DNA of 64,000 bases from Smallanthus sonchifolius (Eukaryota; Streptophyta; Magnoliopsida; Asterales; Asteraceae), in contig CM042022.1 in the NCBI GenBank assembly GCA_023525975.1, forward strand, positions 3,043,001 through 3,107,000, given 5' to 3'. The notes below the pieces were generated by a model that was not told the origin of the DNA, made no database searches, and saw nothing but the letters and a program-made list of their open reading frames with translations. Below, piece after piece: positions 33,480 through 44,859 of this stretch (positions are counted from its first letter, which is position 1; every line of letters starts with the position of its first letter). Both the position numbers and the translations under genes were made by a program.

Positions 33480-35703
33480 AGTCTGCAGAAACACACAGAA
33501 AACATAATCAGAACAACACGTATCATTGGAATTGGATAAACATGACTCAGTATAGCAGTTACTCAATGAAGTGAATTTCAGACTTAGGAAATTTTGCTAA
33601 GTGTTGGTCCTGCATACTTAGCAAGTACGCAGGAGTTTGTTCTTGCGTACTTAACAAGTACGCAGGAATTACTTCTTGCGTACTTGTTAAGTGCGCAAGA
33701 CTTGTACTTAGCCAAATTTCCAGAAGTCTCAATTTCAAACAAAAGTGAGGCATTGCCGTGGATTATGGTCACCACAAGGTCGAAATACTTGATTAAGACC
33801 TATGGGACCACTATCCACTGCAAGTAACTGTTAAACTCGTCAATTTTATGACCTAGATGACGACCCAGTGGAAACCACGGTCAATCGAGGGTCAAGGCCA
33901 AAATCAAACCATGTTAAGGACAAATTCGGAGTCAATAGGTTTCGATTAGTGATTATTAACAAGTTTTAGGTCTTAATTTGTATTTAGAACACCAAAATAG
34001 GTCAATAATTTCACACTCAAACCGTCGATGAATCGGTCGAAAACTTGGGATTTAATGGATGATACGGACCAAGATTCTCACCAAGTAAATGTTTGATGAT
34101 GATTAAACAATGAGTGGGACGAAAAATCCGGTTGGAACACTTGAAATTTTTTGAGGAAAATGGTCGGAGGGAATATCACAGGAGAAAAACGATTTGAAAG
34201 TGATAAACCCTAAAAAATTTTCTAAGTCCTGTATTTATACCCAACACATATTGGTCGTGCGTACTTACTAAGTGCGCAGAGTTTAACTCCTACATACTTA
34301 CTAAGTACGCATGACTTAAGTGTTGCGTACTTGTTAAGTACGCAGGGTTTACCTCATGCGCACTTATCAAGTACGCAGAGACCCTTATGTGCGCACACTT
34401 TCAACTCAAATTATGAAGATTTTAAGTCAAATAACGAACAAGATAAAAGCGTTCAATCAAGAGGATTCAAAATCAATTCAGGAAGGTTAAATACAAATAT
34501 TTTTTTTGGCTTTTCTGAATAAAGTTGAACTATGCATAAACTTAAAATATTTTTGATCTTTTCTCATAGAAATATACAAGTATTCACACAAACTATTTTT
34601 GATCAAAGACACGAGCAGAGGATCATATCAGGCTATCTTTTAGAAAAAAACGATACAAAATAAACATCAAAGAATATGGGATCATGTCATGGATTACTAT
34701 TTATTCATACGTAATAAGCATATAGACAAGTAATTCAAGTTGACAATATTATAAGATTTGAAACTATAAGCATCTTTGTATCACATTCTTGTGTATTAAT
34801 GTATTATTTATAAGATATACAACGTGTACCCCACTGATATGCTATTCTAACTTGCACTATCTCAAGGCATCTAAGATTTTTCCAATGATTTTCTAAATTT
34901 TCAGAATAAAGCTACATCTATTAGCACAGGAAAAATCAAGCAGAATCCATAAGGATTATCAGGAATCATAAGATTCAGAATCGAGTGATTCATTTGTCTT
35001 GGTTTCATGTGATTTTCTTCTTTGAATATCGGGATGATGATTCAGGATAATAGATATGGTGTTTGATTATCAGGTAAGGGGATCCAACTTTTATTTGGAT
35101 TTGATTTCAATGAATCAGGAGTGATTCAAGGGTGAACACATGCTCAACGGTTAATGTAGAGACATGTCTTGATTCAATCTCTCCTTGCATACTTGTGAGT
35201 ATGGGCAGTGAGATGAACCGCATTAATTGTGCTAACGACATAACCCGAAACTGATCTCAAAAGAAAATTATTGCCAAAGTCTAACATCCTTTATCTGATA
35301 ATGATTTTTTCTATTCTATTACGCACACACGCTTGCAAACATGGGTTCAAATCACAGTTGTAGTTTAGATTTAGTTTCCACACTACTAGTGATTCAAAGA
35401 TGCATGCAGCCTACTGATAATTCAAATTACTTGTAAATAAACAGATTAAAAACATAATAATTTAGACAATTAAGTAATCATGACGCAATCATTTCCCATA
35501 TGAGCAGTCTATGGTGTTTAGATCATTTCTGATGTACTATCATTTCCTCTTTTCTCAAGTTAACTTTGAAATTTTTCTCCATTTTCTATTTTGTTTTTGA
35601 TTTTTGTAAAATATTTTTAAAAACTAAAAGAACTATACAGAAAATTTAAAAGAATTAAAAATTTAACTTTCATGAATTGAATTGAGTTAAGAAAACTTAG
35701 TTT
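33480..35703. other. SIRE internal non-coding region with hairpin clusters
   Basis: About 2.2 kb separates the third ORF from pol. It holds two clusters of the same hairpin as the LTR: three units at about 33618-33702 and four at about 34256-34382, in the TGCGTACTT...AAGTACGCA style. The short open frames over the clusters only translate the repeat. The remainder is AT-rich without a gene. Confidence 0.85.
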
Positions 35704-38700
35704 TCACTCAGGATTGAACATTCCTATCAAGTTGACAAGATGCTCAAAACGGGATCGATCAAATGCCTTTGTGAAAAGGTCAGCAAGATTGTCATCCGTG
35801 TGAACTTTTACAAGTTCGATTAAATGCTTTTCAGCACAATCACGGATGAAATGATGGCGAATCTCTGTGTGTTTAGTTTTGGAATGTTTCACCGGGTTAT
35901 TTGTGATGGACATGGTGGCATTGTTGTCAATGAATAGAGGAGTTCCAGTGAAGTTTAAGCCGTAGTCCCTCAACTGTTGCTGAATCCACAGTATCTGAGA
36001 ACAACTGCTCGCTGCAGTAATGTATTCTGCTTCACAAGTTGAGACAGAAACCGTTGACTGCTTCTTACACTGCCAGGAGACCAGTCTGTCTCCTAAGAAT
36101 TGACATCCACCAGAAGTTGACTTTCTGTCAAGGTTACAACCGCTATAATCTGAATCAGTGTAGGCTTTGAAGTCGAATGACTGCTGCTTAGAGTACCAAA
36201 GACCTAATCGGGGTTTCCCTTTCAGGTATCTGAAAATTCTCTTCACAGCTATCATATGTGACTCCTTCGGTTGAGACTGAAACCTTGAGCACAAACATAC
36301 AGCAAACATTATATCGGGTCTTGAAGCTGTGAGATACATAAGTGATCCGATCATCCCACGGTACAATCTGATGTCTACATCCTTTCCATCTTTGTCAGGA
36401 TGCAAACCATGATTGACTGGATAGGTGTTCCATAAGTACTGCTATCATTCATCTTGTATTTTGATAAGATGTCCTGCACATACTTAGTTTGATGTAGATA
36501 AATGCCATCCTCTCTTTGACTGACTTGCAGACCCAGGAAGAACGACAATTCACCCATATTACTCATTTCAAATTTGGACTTCATCACCTGCTCGAATTCC
36601 CTACACATCCCTTCATTGGTAGACCCAAAAATGATGTCGTCGACATATACTTGTACAAGAAGAATGTCACCTCCTGCTTTCCTAATGAAGAGAGTCAAGT
36701 CAATTTGTCCACGGTCGAAACCATTAGACAGTAAATGCTTAGATAATGTCTCATACCATGCCCGCGGTGCTTGATGAAGACCATAAAGTGCTTTGTCGAG
36801 CTTATACACTTTATTGATATTATGCGGATCTTCAAAACCGGGAGGCTGAGTGACATAGACTTCTTCATGAACTTTACCATAAAGGAAAGCACTCTTCACA
36901 TCAAGTTGATAGACCTTGAAGCCGACATATGTGGCATAAGCCAAGAACAGTCGAATAGCTTCAATTCTAGCAACTGGGGCATATACTTCCGTGTAATCCA
37001 AGCCCTCTTGCTGATAAAAACCCTGAACAACCAATCTTGCTTTGTTCTTCACAACAACATGACGATCATCCGTCTTGCATTTGAACACCCATCTGGTTCC
37101 AATTGGCTGAAAGCCTTTTGGCAAGTCAACCAAATCCCACACGTGCAACTTTTGGAATTGAGACAGTTCATCTTGCATTGCCTCAATCCAGCAGTTGTCA
37201 GTAAGAGCCTCCTTCACATTCTTCGGCTCTAACTGGGACACGAATGCAGCATGCAGACATGTTTCCATAACACCAGTGTCAAGTATCTCTGTGTAAAGAC
37301 TGGTGTTCTCAGTGATGGTTCGATGACGAGTCTGAACGCCGGCATTAGGATCACCAATAATGTTGTCAATTGGATGATTCCTATGCACTCTCGTCTCCGG
37401 TACAATTGGTTCCTGAATTTCTGGATCAAGATTCGTGCTTAACTCCCCCATTTCCCGTGTTCCAGAGGAAGAAGATTCAATGTTAATTGGATCAGCTGGA
37501 GCTTCATTTCCTATAGTTGTGTTAGGATTAGCTGGAGCGTCATCTCCAACGACAAGAACATCTTCACTGTTATCACTGTCATGAGTTCCAGATGCAGATG
37601 CAGCATTGGAATCATGAGTTACAATCGGTACAGTAGCACGAGTAGAGAAGCTAGAGTCATCGCTGCCACCCAATAAATCATAGACATTTGCAGCGCCATC
37701 TGCAGATATATCAGGAAGATTGAATGACTTGAATAGCGCATCATAATCAAAACCCCAAGCTAGACATGTTGGTTCGGGTGGAATGCTGTGTTTACTACAA
37801 TCCACTTCAAACCATTCCTCGACAGTACGAGTTCCTATGTTGTACACTCTCTTGCAAGGCGAGTTGGCAACGTATCCTAAGAAGATGCCTTCCACTGCTT
37901 TTGCATGAAATTTAGACTGGCGGTCTTTGTACTGTAGCAGCAAGGAACAAGGACTACCAAAAGGAACTAGGTAATCAAGATTGGGAAGTCGATTGTTGAT
38001 CAACTCGTAACAAGTCTTGTTGTGCCTCTTTACTACCAGAACTCTGTTTAAGACGTGACACGCTGTATTAACTGCTTCTGCCCAGAAAGTGACAGGAAGC
38101 TTTGCATCCGACAGCATAGTCCTTGCAGTCTCAATCAGTGTTCTGTTCTTCCGTTCAGCAACTCCATTTTGCTGAGGCGTGTACGGCGCGCTGAATTCGT
38201 GACGGATCCCTTTCTTGAGACAGAAAAGCTCCATCAAATTATTCTTGAACTCAGTTCTGTTGTCACTCCTTATCCTTATAACTTTCAGCTTGCAAAGAGA
38301 TTCCAAGCTCAGGATCAAGTATTGAAGAATATCAGCAGTCTCGTCTTTAGTACCTAAAAAATGCACCCAATAAAAACGTGAGAAATCATCAGTTACAACT
38401 AGACAGAACGACTTACCTCCAATACTCCTGATACTTATGGGGCCAAACAGATCCATGTGTAATAGCTCCAAAGGGGTATCAATAGAGTTTTGGAGCTTGG
38501 GCTTGTGAGACTTCCGTTGCTGTTTGCCCTTTTTACAAGGCATACAGTCATCTGCAACGGTAAACCTCAGCTTAGGAACCCCGGTTACCAAACCGTTTCG
38601 GACAAGATGATTCATTTTACGATACGAAATATGTCCGAGTTTCCTATGCCACAAGATAGAGTCAAGTTCTGTTGCTTTTGTAAGCAAACAAGTAGCAACT

Positions 38701-39101
38701 GATGAGGTGGTTGTTGCAACGCTCATATCGATCTGATATGTGTCATTCGTTCTTGGTGCTCTCATCAGAATCCAGTATTCGGGAACCTCAAAACCAGGTT
38801 TGAGAATCAGGCATTCTGACTTGTCAAACATCACCGAGTACTCCTTATCACACATTTGGGAGACACTCAACAGGTTTTGCTTTAGCTGCTCGCAAAAGTT
38901 GACATTGTCAAAGCTGACACAACCGTTTGAAACCACGCCTTGACACGTGATGCTGCCGCCTTTTTCTCCGGCAAAGGCCACATAGCCGCCTCTGAACGGT
39001 TTAACGTCTTGAAGCAGGGGCATGTTTCCTGTCATGTGCCTAGAACATCCACTATCTACATACCAGCGGTTAGAGATAGTACCCTTCGGACGTCCCTGCA
39101 C
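35704..39101 (-). pseudogene. SIRE pol: protease, integrase, RT, RNase H
   Basis: Reading inward, the protease is WYVDSGCSRHMTG, the pre-integrase motif is LWHRKLGHIS, and the integrase shows HMDLFGP and YTPQQNGVAERKNRT. The usual SDNGTEF is SDNRTEF, with Gly replaced by Arg next to the catalytic Asp. RT has GLDYTEVYAPVARIEAIR, QLDVKSAFLYG and the active site VYVDDIIFGSTN. A frameshift near 36400 (within CATGATTGACTGG) moves the reading to another frame. From there VDIRLYRGMIGSLMYLTA and RNase H (TDSDYSGC, STCEAEYITAA, HTEIRHHFIRD) run to the stop at 35704. Enzyme order and motifs are those of Ty1/Copia. The frame break makes an uninterrupted polyprotein impossible. Confidence 0.93.
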
Positions 39102-39115
39102 GTGTCACAAAAGAA

Positions 39116-42100
39116 TTAGTTAGATTTGGAGACCCAAGCCATTGTGGTCTTGGGTCGTCCGTCTTTCTCAAAATAAACTACTTCTTTCAACTCACAGTCA
39201 TGATGGCTGTTCAAAATTGGTGAATCTTTGGAGGATTTGGGAACAGGAGATTGAGAACCTTTTACTTTCTTGTTCCAAGATCTCTTTTGGTTCTTAACCA
39301 GAACAGGAGACTTTGGCTCAACCACAGCTGGTGAACTTGTGGAAGCTTCACCTGATTGAGCTTTAGTCAGCTGTTTCAGCTTTCTCAACCTTTTATTCCT
39401 TCTTCTTCTCTGTGGCTTAGAAATTCTACCCACAGATTTCTCACCAGTACGTGTACTACCAAATGTAGACACACGAGGTACATCAGGTTGCTTTACCTTT
39501 CTTGCAACATATGGTTTGGCCTCATATTTGATCTTTGGATTTGCCATCGGTTGGACTGGTGGTTTCACCACATTCTGCTTTGGACATTTGGGAGATGGCT
39601 TCACTGGTGGCGACCTGGGGATAACAGCTGGTTGTGAAACAACAGGTCGTTTCCCTTGGTTCTTAGAAGGACAGTTCACAAAAATGTGATCAACCAAGCC
39701 ACAGTGAAAACAGTTCCTCTTGTCTACATAAGTTCTCTTGTAAGGCTCATTAGATCTGGCCTTAGATAACTCAGCATTATGAGCAGGAGGAGTTGGTTTC
39801 TGAACCGCAGTCTGAACCTTAATAGTTTGATTTTTGGGAGTATAGTATTTTTCTAAATTTTCTTCGTAACCAAGACCAAAGTGAGCTGAAAAAGCCTCTT
39901 TCTTTACTTGGTTAAGGTTTTTATACCCCCCATAAAGCATTACCTTAAGTTTATCATTTGATTCAATGACATCAGGTTCAGTTAAAATGCAATTATCACC
40001 ATTAGTGATAATGTTTTTCTTGACTTTCTGTTCAGTCAACAACTCCTCAGATACTACTCCTTCAGGGCAAGAGTTAACCGACCCATCTTCAGAAGCAGTA
40101 ACAAACTCCTCACTAGATGTGGAGTTAGCCTTACTTGAGGATTCATCCTTCTTAGGGGAATCATCCTTATCAGAGGACTCATCTAGACAAGTGAGATCAA
40201 TGTCTATTAAGCTATTGACAAACTTCCCGCTCACTGGTGGAGGAATGGCATTGGTACCAAGACCTAGACCATTCATTTTCCTCACTACAGATTCGTAGTG
40301 TTCCACCACAAAGCGAGAGTTTTTCAACTTCTCATTTGTGCATTTTAACTGCAAGATCTCATTTTGCAGTTTGTTGATTTCATTGTTCCGTTTTTCCAAC
40401 CCCTTATAAGCAATATCTAAGTGAAGCTGTTGATCGCTCATTTTTAAAGAATACTCACGTTTTTCCTTTTTCAATGTTTCAATAGACTCTTTAAAACGTT
40501 TTTCATTTTCTGTTTAGAGCTGCCAAACTTAGGGGTTCGATTTTGTCTTGGAGCTTAGAGTTTTCAAGTTTTAGCCCTAGACACTTAGAACATGAAACAA
40601 CAGAAAAGGGATTAGAATCTACCTCAGACGATGAACTTGTTGCTTCTCCAATGGCCATGAGAGCAACAGCTGTGGTTGATTCTTCTTCATCAGCTACAGA
40701 AGCTTCCTTTTCCTCAGCTTCCTTTACCTTTTCTGTAGCAGCAGTTTCCCTTCTCTCTGCTTCCATCATCTCCATGATCTCAGCCATGAGACCAACCTGT
40801 GTTTGTGCGATGATGGCATCCTCAAGATGAACACCCCAGTCAAAGCTTTCGTCCTGTTGGGTTACCAGTGCATTGGACATTCCACCTTGGCTTTGATTGT
40901 GGTGGTTTGGATTGTTTTGGCCATGGCTGTTTCCTTGGCTGGGTCGGGTAAAACCAGTGGCAGGTGCTCTGTCTTTCTGACACTCATGAGCAAAGTGTCC
41001 ATAGTTCAGACATTTGTAGCATTTGGCCTTGGATTTGTCAAACCCGACCTTGGCATTAGGATGCCCGCCAATAAACTTTCTTCCTGTTCTGTTCAGGAAA
41101 CGCTTGGCTCTCCTCAATAACATGGCCATATTCCATTGAATATCCATGTCCTCCATGTCATCAGGATCCACTTGATTAAAATCTTCTTCAATCGACTCTG
41201 GATCAGTAAGCTTGCCACCTATGAAGTTTTCATATGCAAGCATGCAAGATGAGAATAATGCTATATGATCTTCAGCTATTCTGGCTATAGCTGAGTTGTT
41301 AGCTAAAGACGTAGCAGGAGGATTTCTTGAGGTATTTTGATGATGAGACCCCAACCCTGATCCTGAAGCATAGCAAGCATGACCACCACACCCAGTTGAG
41401 TGGTCTTCTTCAGTAGGATTTCCAGTGAAGAGGGCGATTCCAGAGCCAGATGACTTGGATGTGGAAGTCGTCCCATGATACATAGAAGGGTCTTGTATCT
41501 GGGGTCTTCCAGAGCTCTCCTTTCTTTTCAAGTTCATTTCATGAGCTTGAATTTTTCCTATTGCTTCCTCTACTGTCAACTCATAGAACTTAGGATTTTC
41601 CCTCATCAGGGTTGTGTACATCTCAAATTTGGGTGGTAAGGCATCCAAGAACTTTTCCACCATCTCTTCATCTGGATACTTGAGGTCAAAAGCATTCAAC
41701 TCAGTCTGTAAATGATAGAACCTAGAGATGAGGTCATCTAAAGATTCGTTCTCAAAGAATCTGAAGCACTCATACTGCTTCCTGAGAAGATCCCGCTTAC
41801 TCTTCTTGATGTCACTATTTCCTTCGAATCTCTTCTGTAAGGCTTTCCAGAGATCCTTAGAATTGTCATACCCTCGGAAGCTGTGGAACAATTCCCGAGT
41901 TAACGCCATAGTGATCGAGCCAAGTGCCTTCTTTTCTCGATCATAAGCTTTCCTTTCTTCGTCAGAAAGCTTAGAGATAGGCTTGGGCAATTTATCATCA
42001 AGATAAATGTGTGTGGGATGCTTATATCCCTCAAGGATTGGTATCCATAATGATGAGTCGGTATATGAAATGTAGTGCTCAAAACGTGCTTTCCAATTAG

Positions 42101-42197
42101 AATAATCGTTCACGTTCAGCAACTTTGGTGGTTTCTATGGTGTACCGATCTCATTATCATAATTCAGCAGGTTTCCAAGATTCTGAAGATTCGACAT
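39116..42197 (-). pseudogene. SIRE gag, broken
   Basis: The likely start is MSNLQNLGNLLNYDNEIGTP at 42197, but codon 21 is TAG (42135-42137). The frame continues with NDYSNWKARFEHYISYTDSS, a UBN2-type capsid region (DLLRKQYECFRFFENESLDD, FLDALPPKFEMYTTLMRENP) and a zinc knuckle CYKCLNYGHFAHEC. A small deletion near 40505 then shifts the frame. The continuation (to 39116) is a coiled-coil segment (LEKRNNEINKLQNEILQLK), a Ser/Asp-rich linker and a second knuckle CFHCGLVDHIFVNC. It ends VSKSN with TAA, 15 bases before the open protease frame. Two knuckles and the long gag are usual for this lineage. Confidence 0.9.
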
Positions 42198-42789
42198 AGT
42201 GAACACTTAGTCAAATTTCAGAAAAGTCAGATACAGTTGCGCACTTGGGATTGGCCTTGCGCACTTGAGAAATAGTCTTGCGTATTTAAGACTTGCTCTT
42301 GCGTACTTGTAAGTACGCAGGAGGAAATGATTAAGTACGCAGGATATAACTTAAGTTCGCACAAGTTCAGTCTTGCGCACTTGTAAGTACGTAGGAGATA
42401 ACTCTTGCGTATTTAGTAAGTACGCAGAAAACTGTACTTTTTGCCAAAAATGGTAAGTACGCAGGATACCTTTTCAGCAACTCTCACCAACCTTTTCCGG
42501 TGACCTGAAAATCGCCGGAGATGGTAAAAATTGGTCTGATGATTAATGCAAATGAGCCAAAGGGTCAGAAACTTGTTTCTAACCAACCTTTGATGCTCAA
42601 ATAACTCAAATACTCAACAAAAATTGTTTTTTTTTTGAGAGATTTTTGCTTCTAAAAAAATGCTCAAGAGCTACCCCTTTTTTATCACAAAAATCAATAA
42701 AATACCTCTTTTTGCTTGTAAAACTCAGTAAAAACGTCTCCAAAATCACTTACAACACTCGAATTCAAGAGCAATGCTCTGATACCACT
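42198..42789 (-). promoter_or_regulatory. SIRE leader with hairpin cluster and primer binding site
   Basis: The primer site (plus strand GCTCTGATACCACT, 42776-42789) is complementary in type to initiator-Met tRNA and touches the 5' LTR. Between it and gag, at about 42236-42468, lie full and half copies of the TGCGTACTT/AAGTACGCA and TGCGCACTT motifs. Confidence 0.85.
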
Positions 42790-43330
42790 TGTAGGTCCCT
42801 TTGTGTGTGTCGGATCGTTGCATGCAAGTGGTCTACTAGTCAGACCGGGTGCGGAATACCCGTGACTAGGCGGAGAGTCTAACTAAAACAAAGTAAACCA
42901 ACACGAGAGTCACAATAAAAGCTCTTTCTATTATAAACACTCGACGGTTACAGAGATAATACAAATTGCGTACTTAACAAACTGAGTTCGTCTAAGATAT
43001 GAGTTCTGCGTACTTATCCTCTGTGAACCAAACCTATTTATACAGACCTAATTCCTGCGCACTTAGCAAGTGCGCAGGACCAAATGCTCTTGCGTACTTA
43101 GCAAGTACGCATGGGTCTTCCTACGTACTTGCTAAGTACGCAGGAGCTTTCTCCTGCGCACATGTAAGTGCGCAAAACACTTAGAAGAAATGCAACATAC
43201 ACTATGTAAAAGTAAATACAACTCGATAAACTATTACATAACGACTCTTACATACAAAGACAAATTACAGACATTAGAAATACAAACTAAGACTCTATCC
43301 AGAGTGTTGTCACAGGAAAGTGCATCAACA
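42790..43330 (-). repeat. SIRE 5' LTR
   Basis: It has the same length and hairpin set as the 3' LTR. I count nine substitutions and no indel between them. Confidence 0.95.
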
Positions 43331-44290
43331 CTTCCCACTCTTTTGCTGGCTGCTTAACGACATTTGTCCCTTTCTTCTCAGTAGGCAGTGGGTCAGCGGA
43401 TTCGAAGTCATCGTAAACTATCCCAGCAAGTGACACCACAGATTCAAAGCATGTAGGAGCATTTGTTTTAACGTGCACACGGACCCTTTGTGGTAGTCCC
43501 TTGATGTAATACTTGATCCTCTTTTCCTCAGTGTCCACCAGATGTGGAACCAACCGGGCCAACTCTTGGTATTTGGAGGTGTACTCGCAATGAGTCATAC
43601 TGCCAGCACAGAGCCCCAGAAATTCCCTCTCAACTCTGTCAATCTCGTTCTGCGGGCATAACTTAGTGATCAGTAGTTTTTTCATGTCATCCCATTTCAT
43701 ATTTTTCATTTCAGTAGAAGACTTGATTCTTTCAATCGATCTCCACCAAATCAATGCCTCATTAGTGAATGAGTGAGCAGCAAACTTGACCGTTTGGTTA
43801 TCACGACACTCACTAATGTTGATCACCCCATTCATCCTTTCTATCCACTGGAAAGTGGAAACAACATCTTTCCGTCCATCATACTTCGGTGGGTCACACC
43901 CTCGAAAAGACTTATAGTTGCAACCCCGAGTTGCCATTTCATAATCAGAATCATCACCATCAGTGACTTCAGTTCTCTTGCTACTTTCCTCTTTCTTCCC
44001 TATATCAAACTCTTTAAGGGCCTCGTCCATTGCTTCCGGTAGAACTTTCTTCAAGATTGAAGTAACCTCTGCCGCGATAGCTTCCTTCACAATCGGTTCC
44101 AACTCAAGCGCCTCGTTATGGGCATCATCATGAACCGACTCATGGTTCCCACTGCCATTATGCTCCACGTGCACCGATTCAGTCTCGTTGCGGGAGTGTT
44201 CACTTTCCTCATGAAGGTTTTGGTTACCTGGCGGTCGGCCTCGACGACCAGTATGACCCCAGTGCGACCACCTCTCTTTGCTCTAGCCAT
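43331..44290 (-). pseudogene. G4 gag N-terminal and capsid part
   Basis: The start is MARAKRGGRTG at 44290. A one- or two-base shift near 44245 moves the frame to GRRGRPPGNQNLHEE and on to the main frame (44174 downward). The capsid shows GCNYKSFRGCDPPKYDGRKD, FQWIERMNGVINISECRDNQ, LCPQNEIDRVEREFLG, ELARLVPHLV and YYIKGLPQRVRVHVK, collinear with G1. It stops at KEWE, where the Copia element entered. Gag of this type forms the virus-like particle of Ty3/gypsy elements; this copy is dead because of the shift, the insertion and the loss of pol. Confidence 0.9.
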
Positions 44291-44859
44291 TAGTGTCTAC
44301 TGCGAACAAAGATAGCTCGTGTTATCATGATAGGTAATAATTTAGAACACCTCGAGTAATGTAAATTACTAATTATAGAGACCGGTATGAAATTACTAAT
44401 TTACTTTACTACTCGGGTTCTGAACATTTCCCTTCATAGTAACACTTGCATTCAAGTTCAGAGTTTCCACTATAAGGCACGTACTATCTACTATCTATTG
44501 TCTGTGCTAAGGCATGTACTATGTACTCTTTATGCTAAAACATTTACTTTCTACTATCTGTGATAAGGCATGTACTATGTACTCTTTATGCTAAAGCATT
44601 TACTTTCTACTATCTGTGTTAAGGCATGATGTACTATGTACTCTTTATGCTAAAGCATTTACTTTCTACTATCTGTGCTAAGGCATTATTGTATATGTTC
44701 CATGTAAGGACATTAACTACCTTCTGTCTACTATCGTTCCATGGACGGGCTGCTCTGACTGACATTCCTTTCCTTTCTTTTCTTTGTCCCGTTCTAAGTT
44801 TAAGTTCAGACATTATCGAAAATGTCTGAATCTCTCAAACTATGGCTCTGATACCAACT
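44291..44859 (-). promoter_or_regulatory. G4 leader, primer binding site and 56-bp tandem repeat
   Basis: The primer site is CTCTGATACCAACT (plus strand) at 44846-44859. The leader contains about three tandem copies of a 56-bp unit (TAAGGCATGTACTATGTACT...) at 44508-44690. It shares the TGTCTGAATCTCTCAAACTAT phrase, just before the primer site, with G2 and G3. Confidence 0.85.

Larger units (their letters stand above)
29698..43330 (-). mobile_element. SIRE/Maximus-type Ty1/Copia retrotransposon, complete, 13,633 bp
   Basis: Two 541-bp LTRs (29698-30238 and 42790-43330) and CTTCC target duplications at 29693-29697 and 43331-43335 define the insertion. The order on the minus strand is 5' LTR, primer site, gag with two zinc knuckles, pol in Copia order (protease, integrase, RT, RNase H), a long non-coding gap, a third large ORF, polypurine tract and 3' LTR. 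The extra ORF and the length are typical of sireviruses. By eye the LTRs differ at 9 of 541 positions (1.7 percent), so insertion is recent on a plant scale. All three coding units carry stops or frameshifts. Confidence 0.95.

Noticed and set aside
33559..33827. Open frames on both strands over 33.6-33.8 kb with a repeating AYLxSTQE word
   Set aside because: They only translate the TGCGTACTT/AAGTACGCA hairpins. The same artefact appears at 29907-30092, 42999-43184 and 54223-54564.
36516..38943. Several plus-strand frames opposite SIRE pol, and similar ones opposite gag and G1
   Set aside because: They are shadows of the well-supported retrotransposon coding strand.
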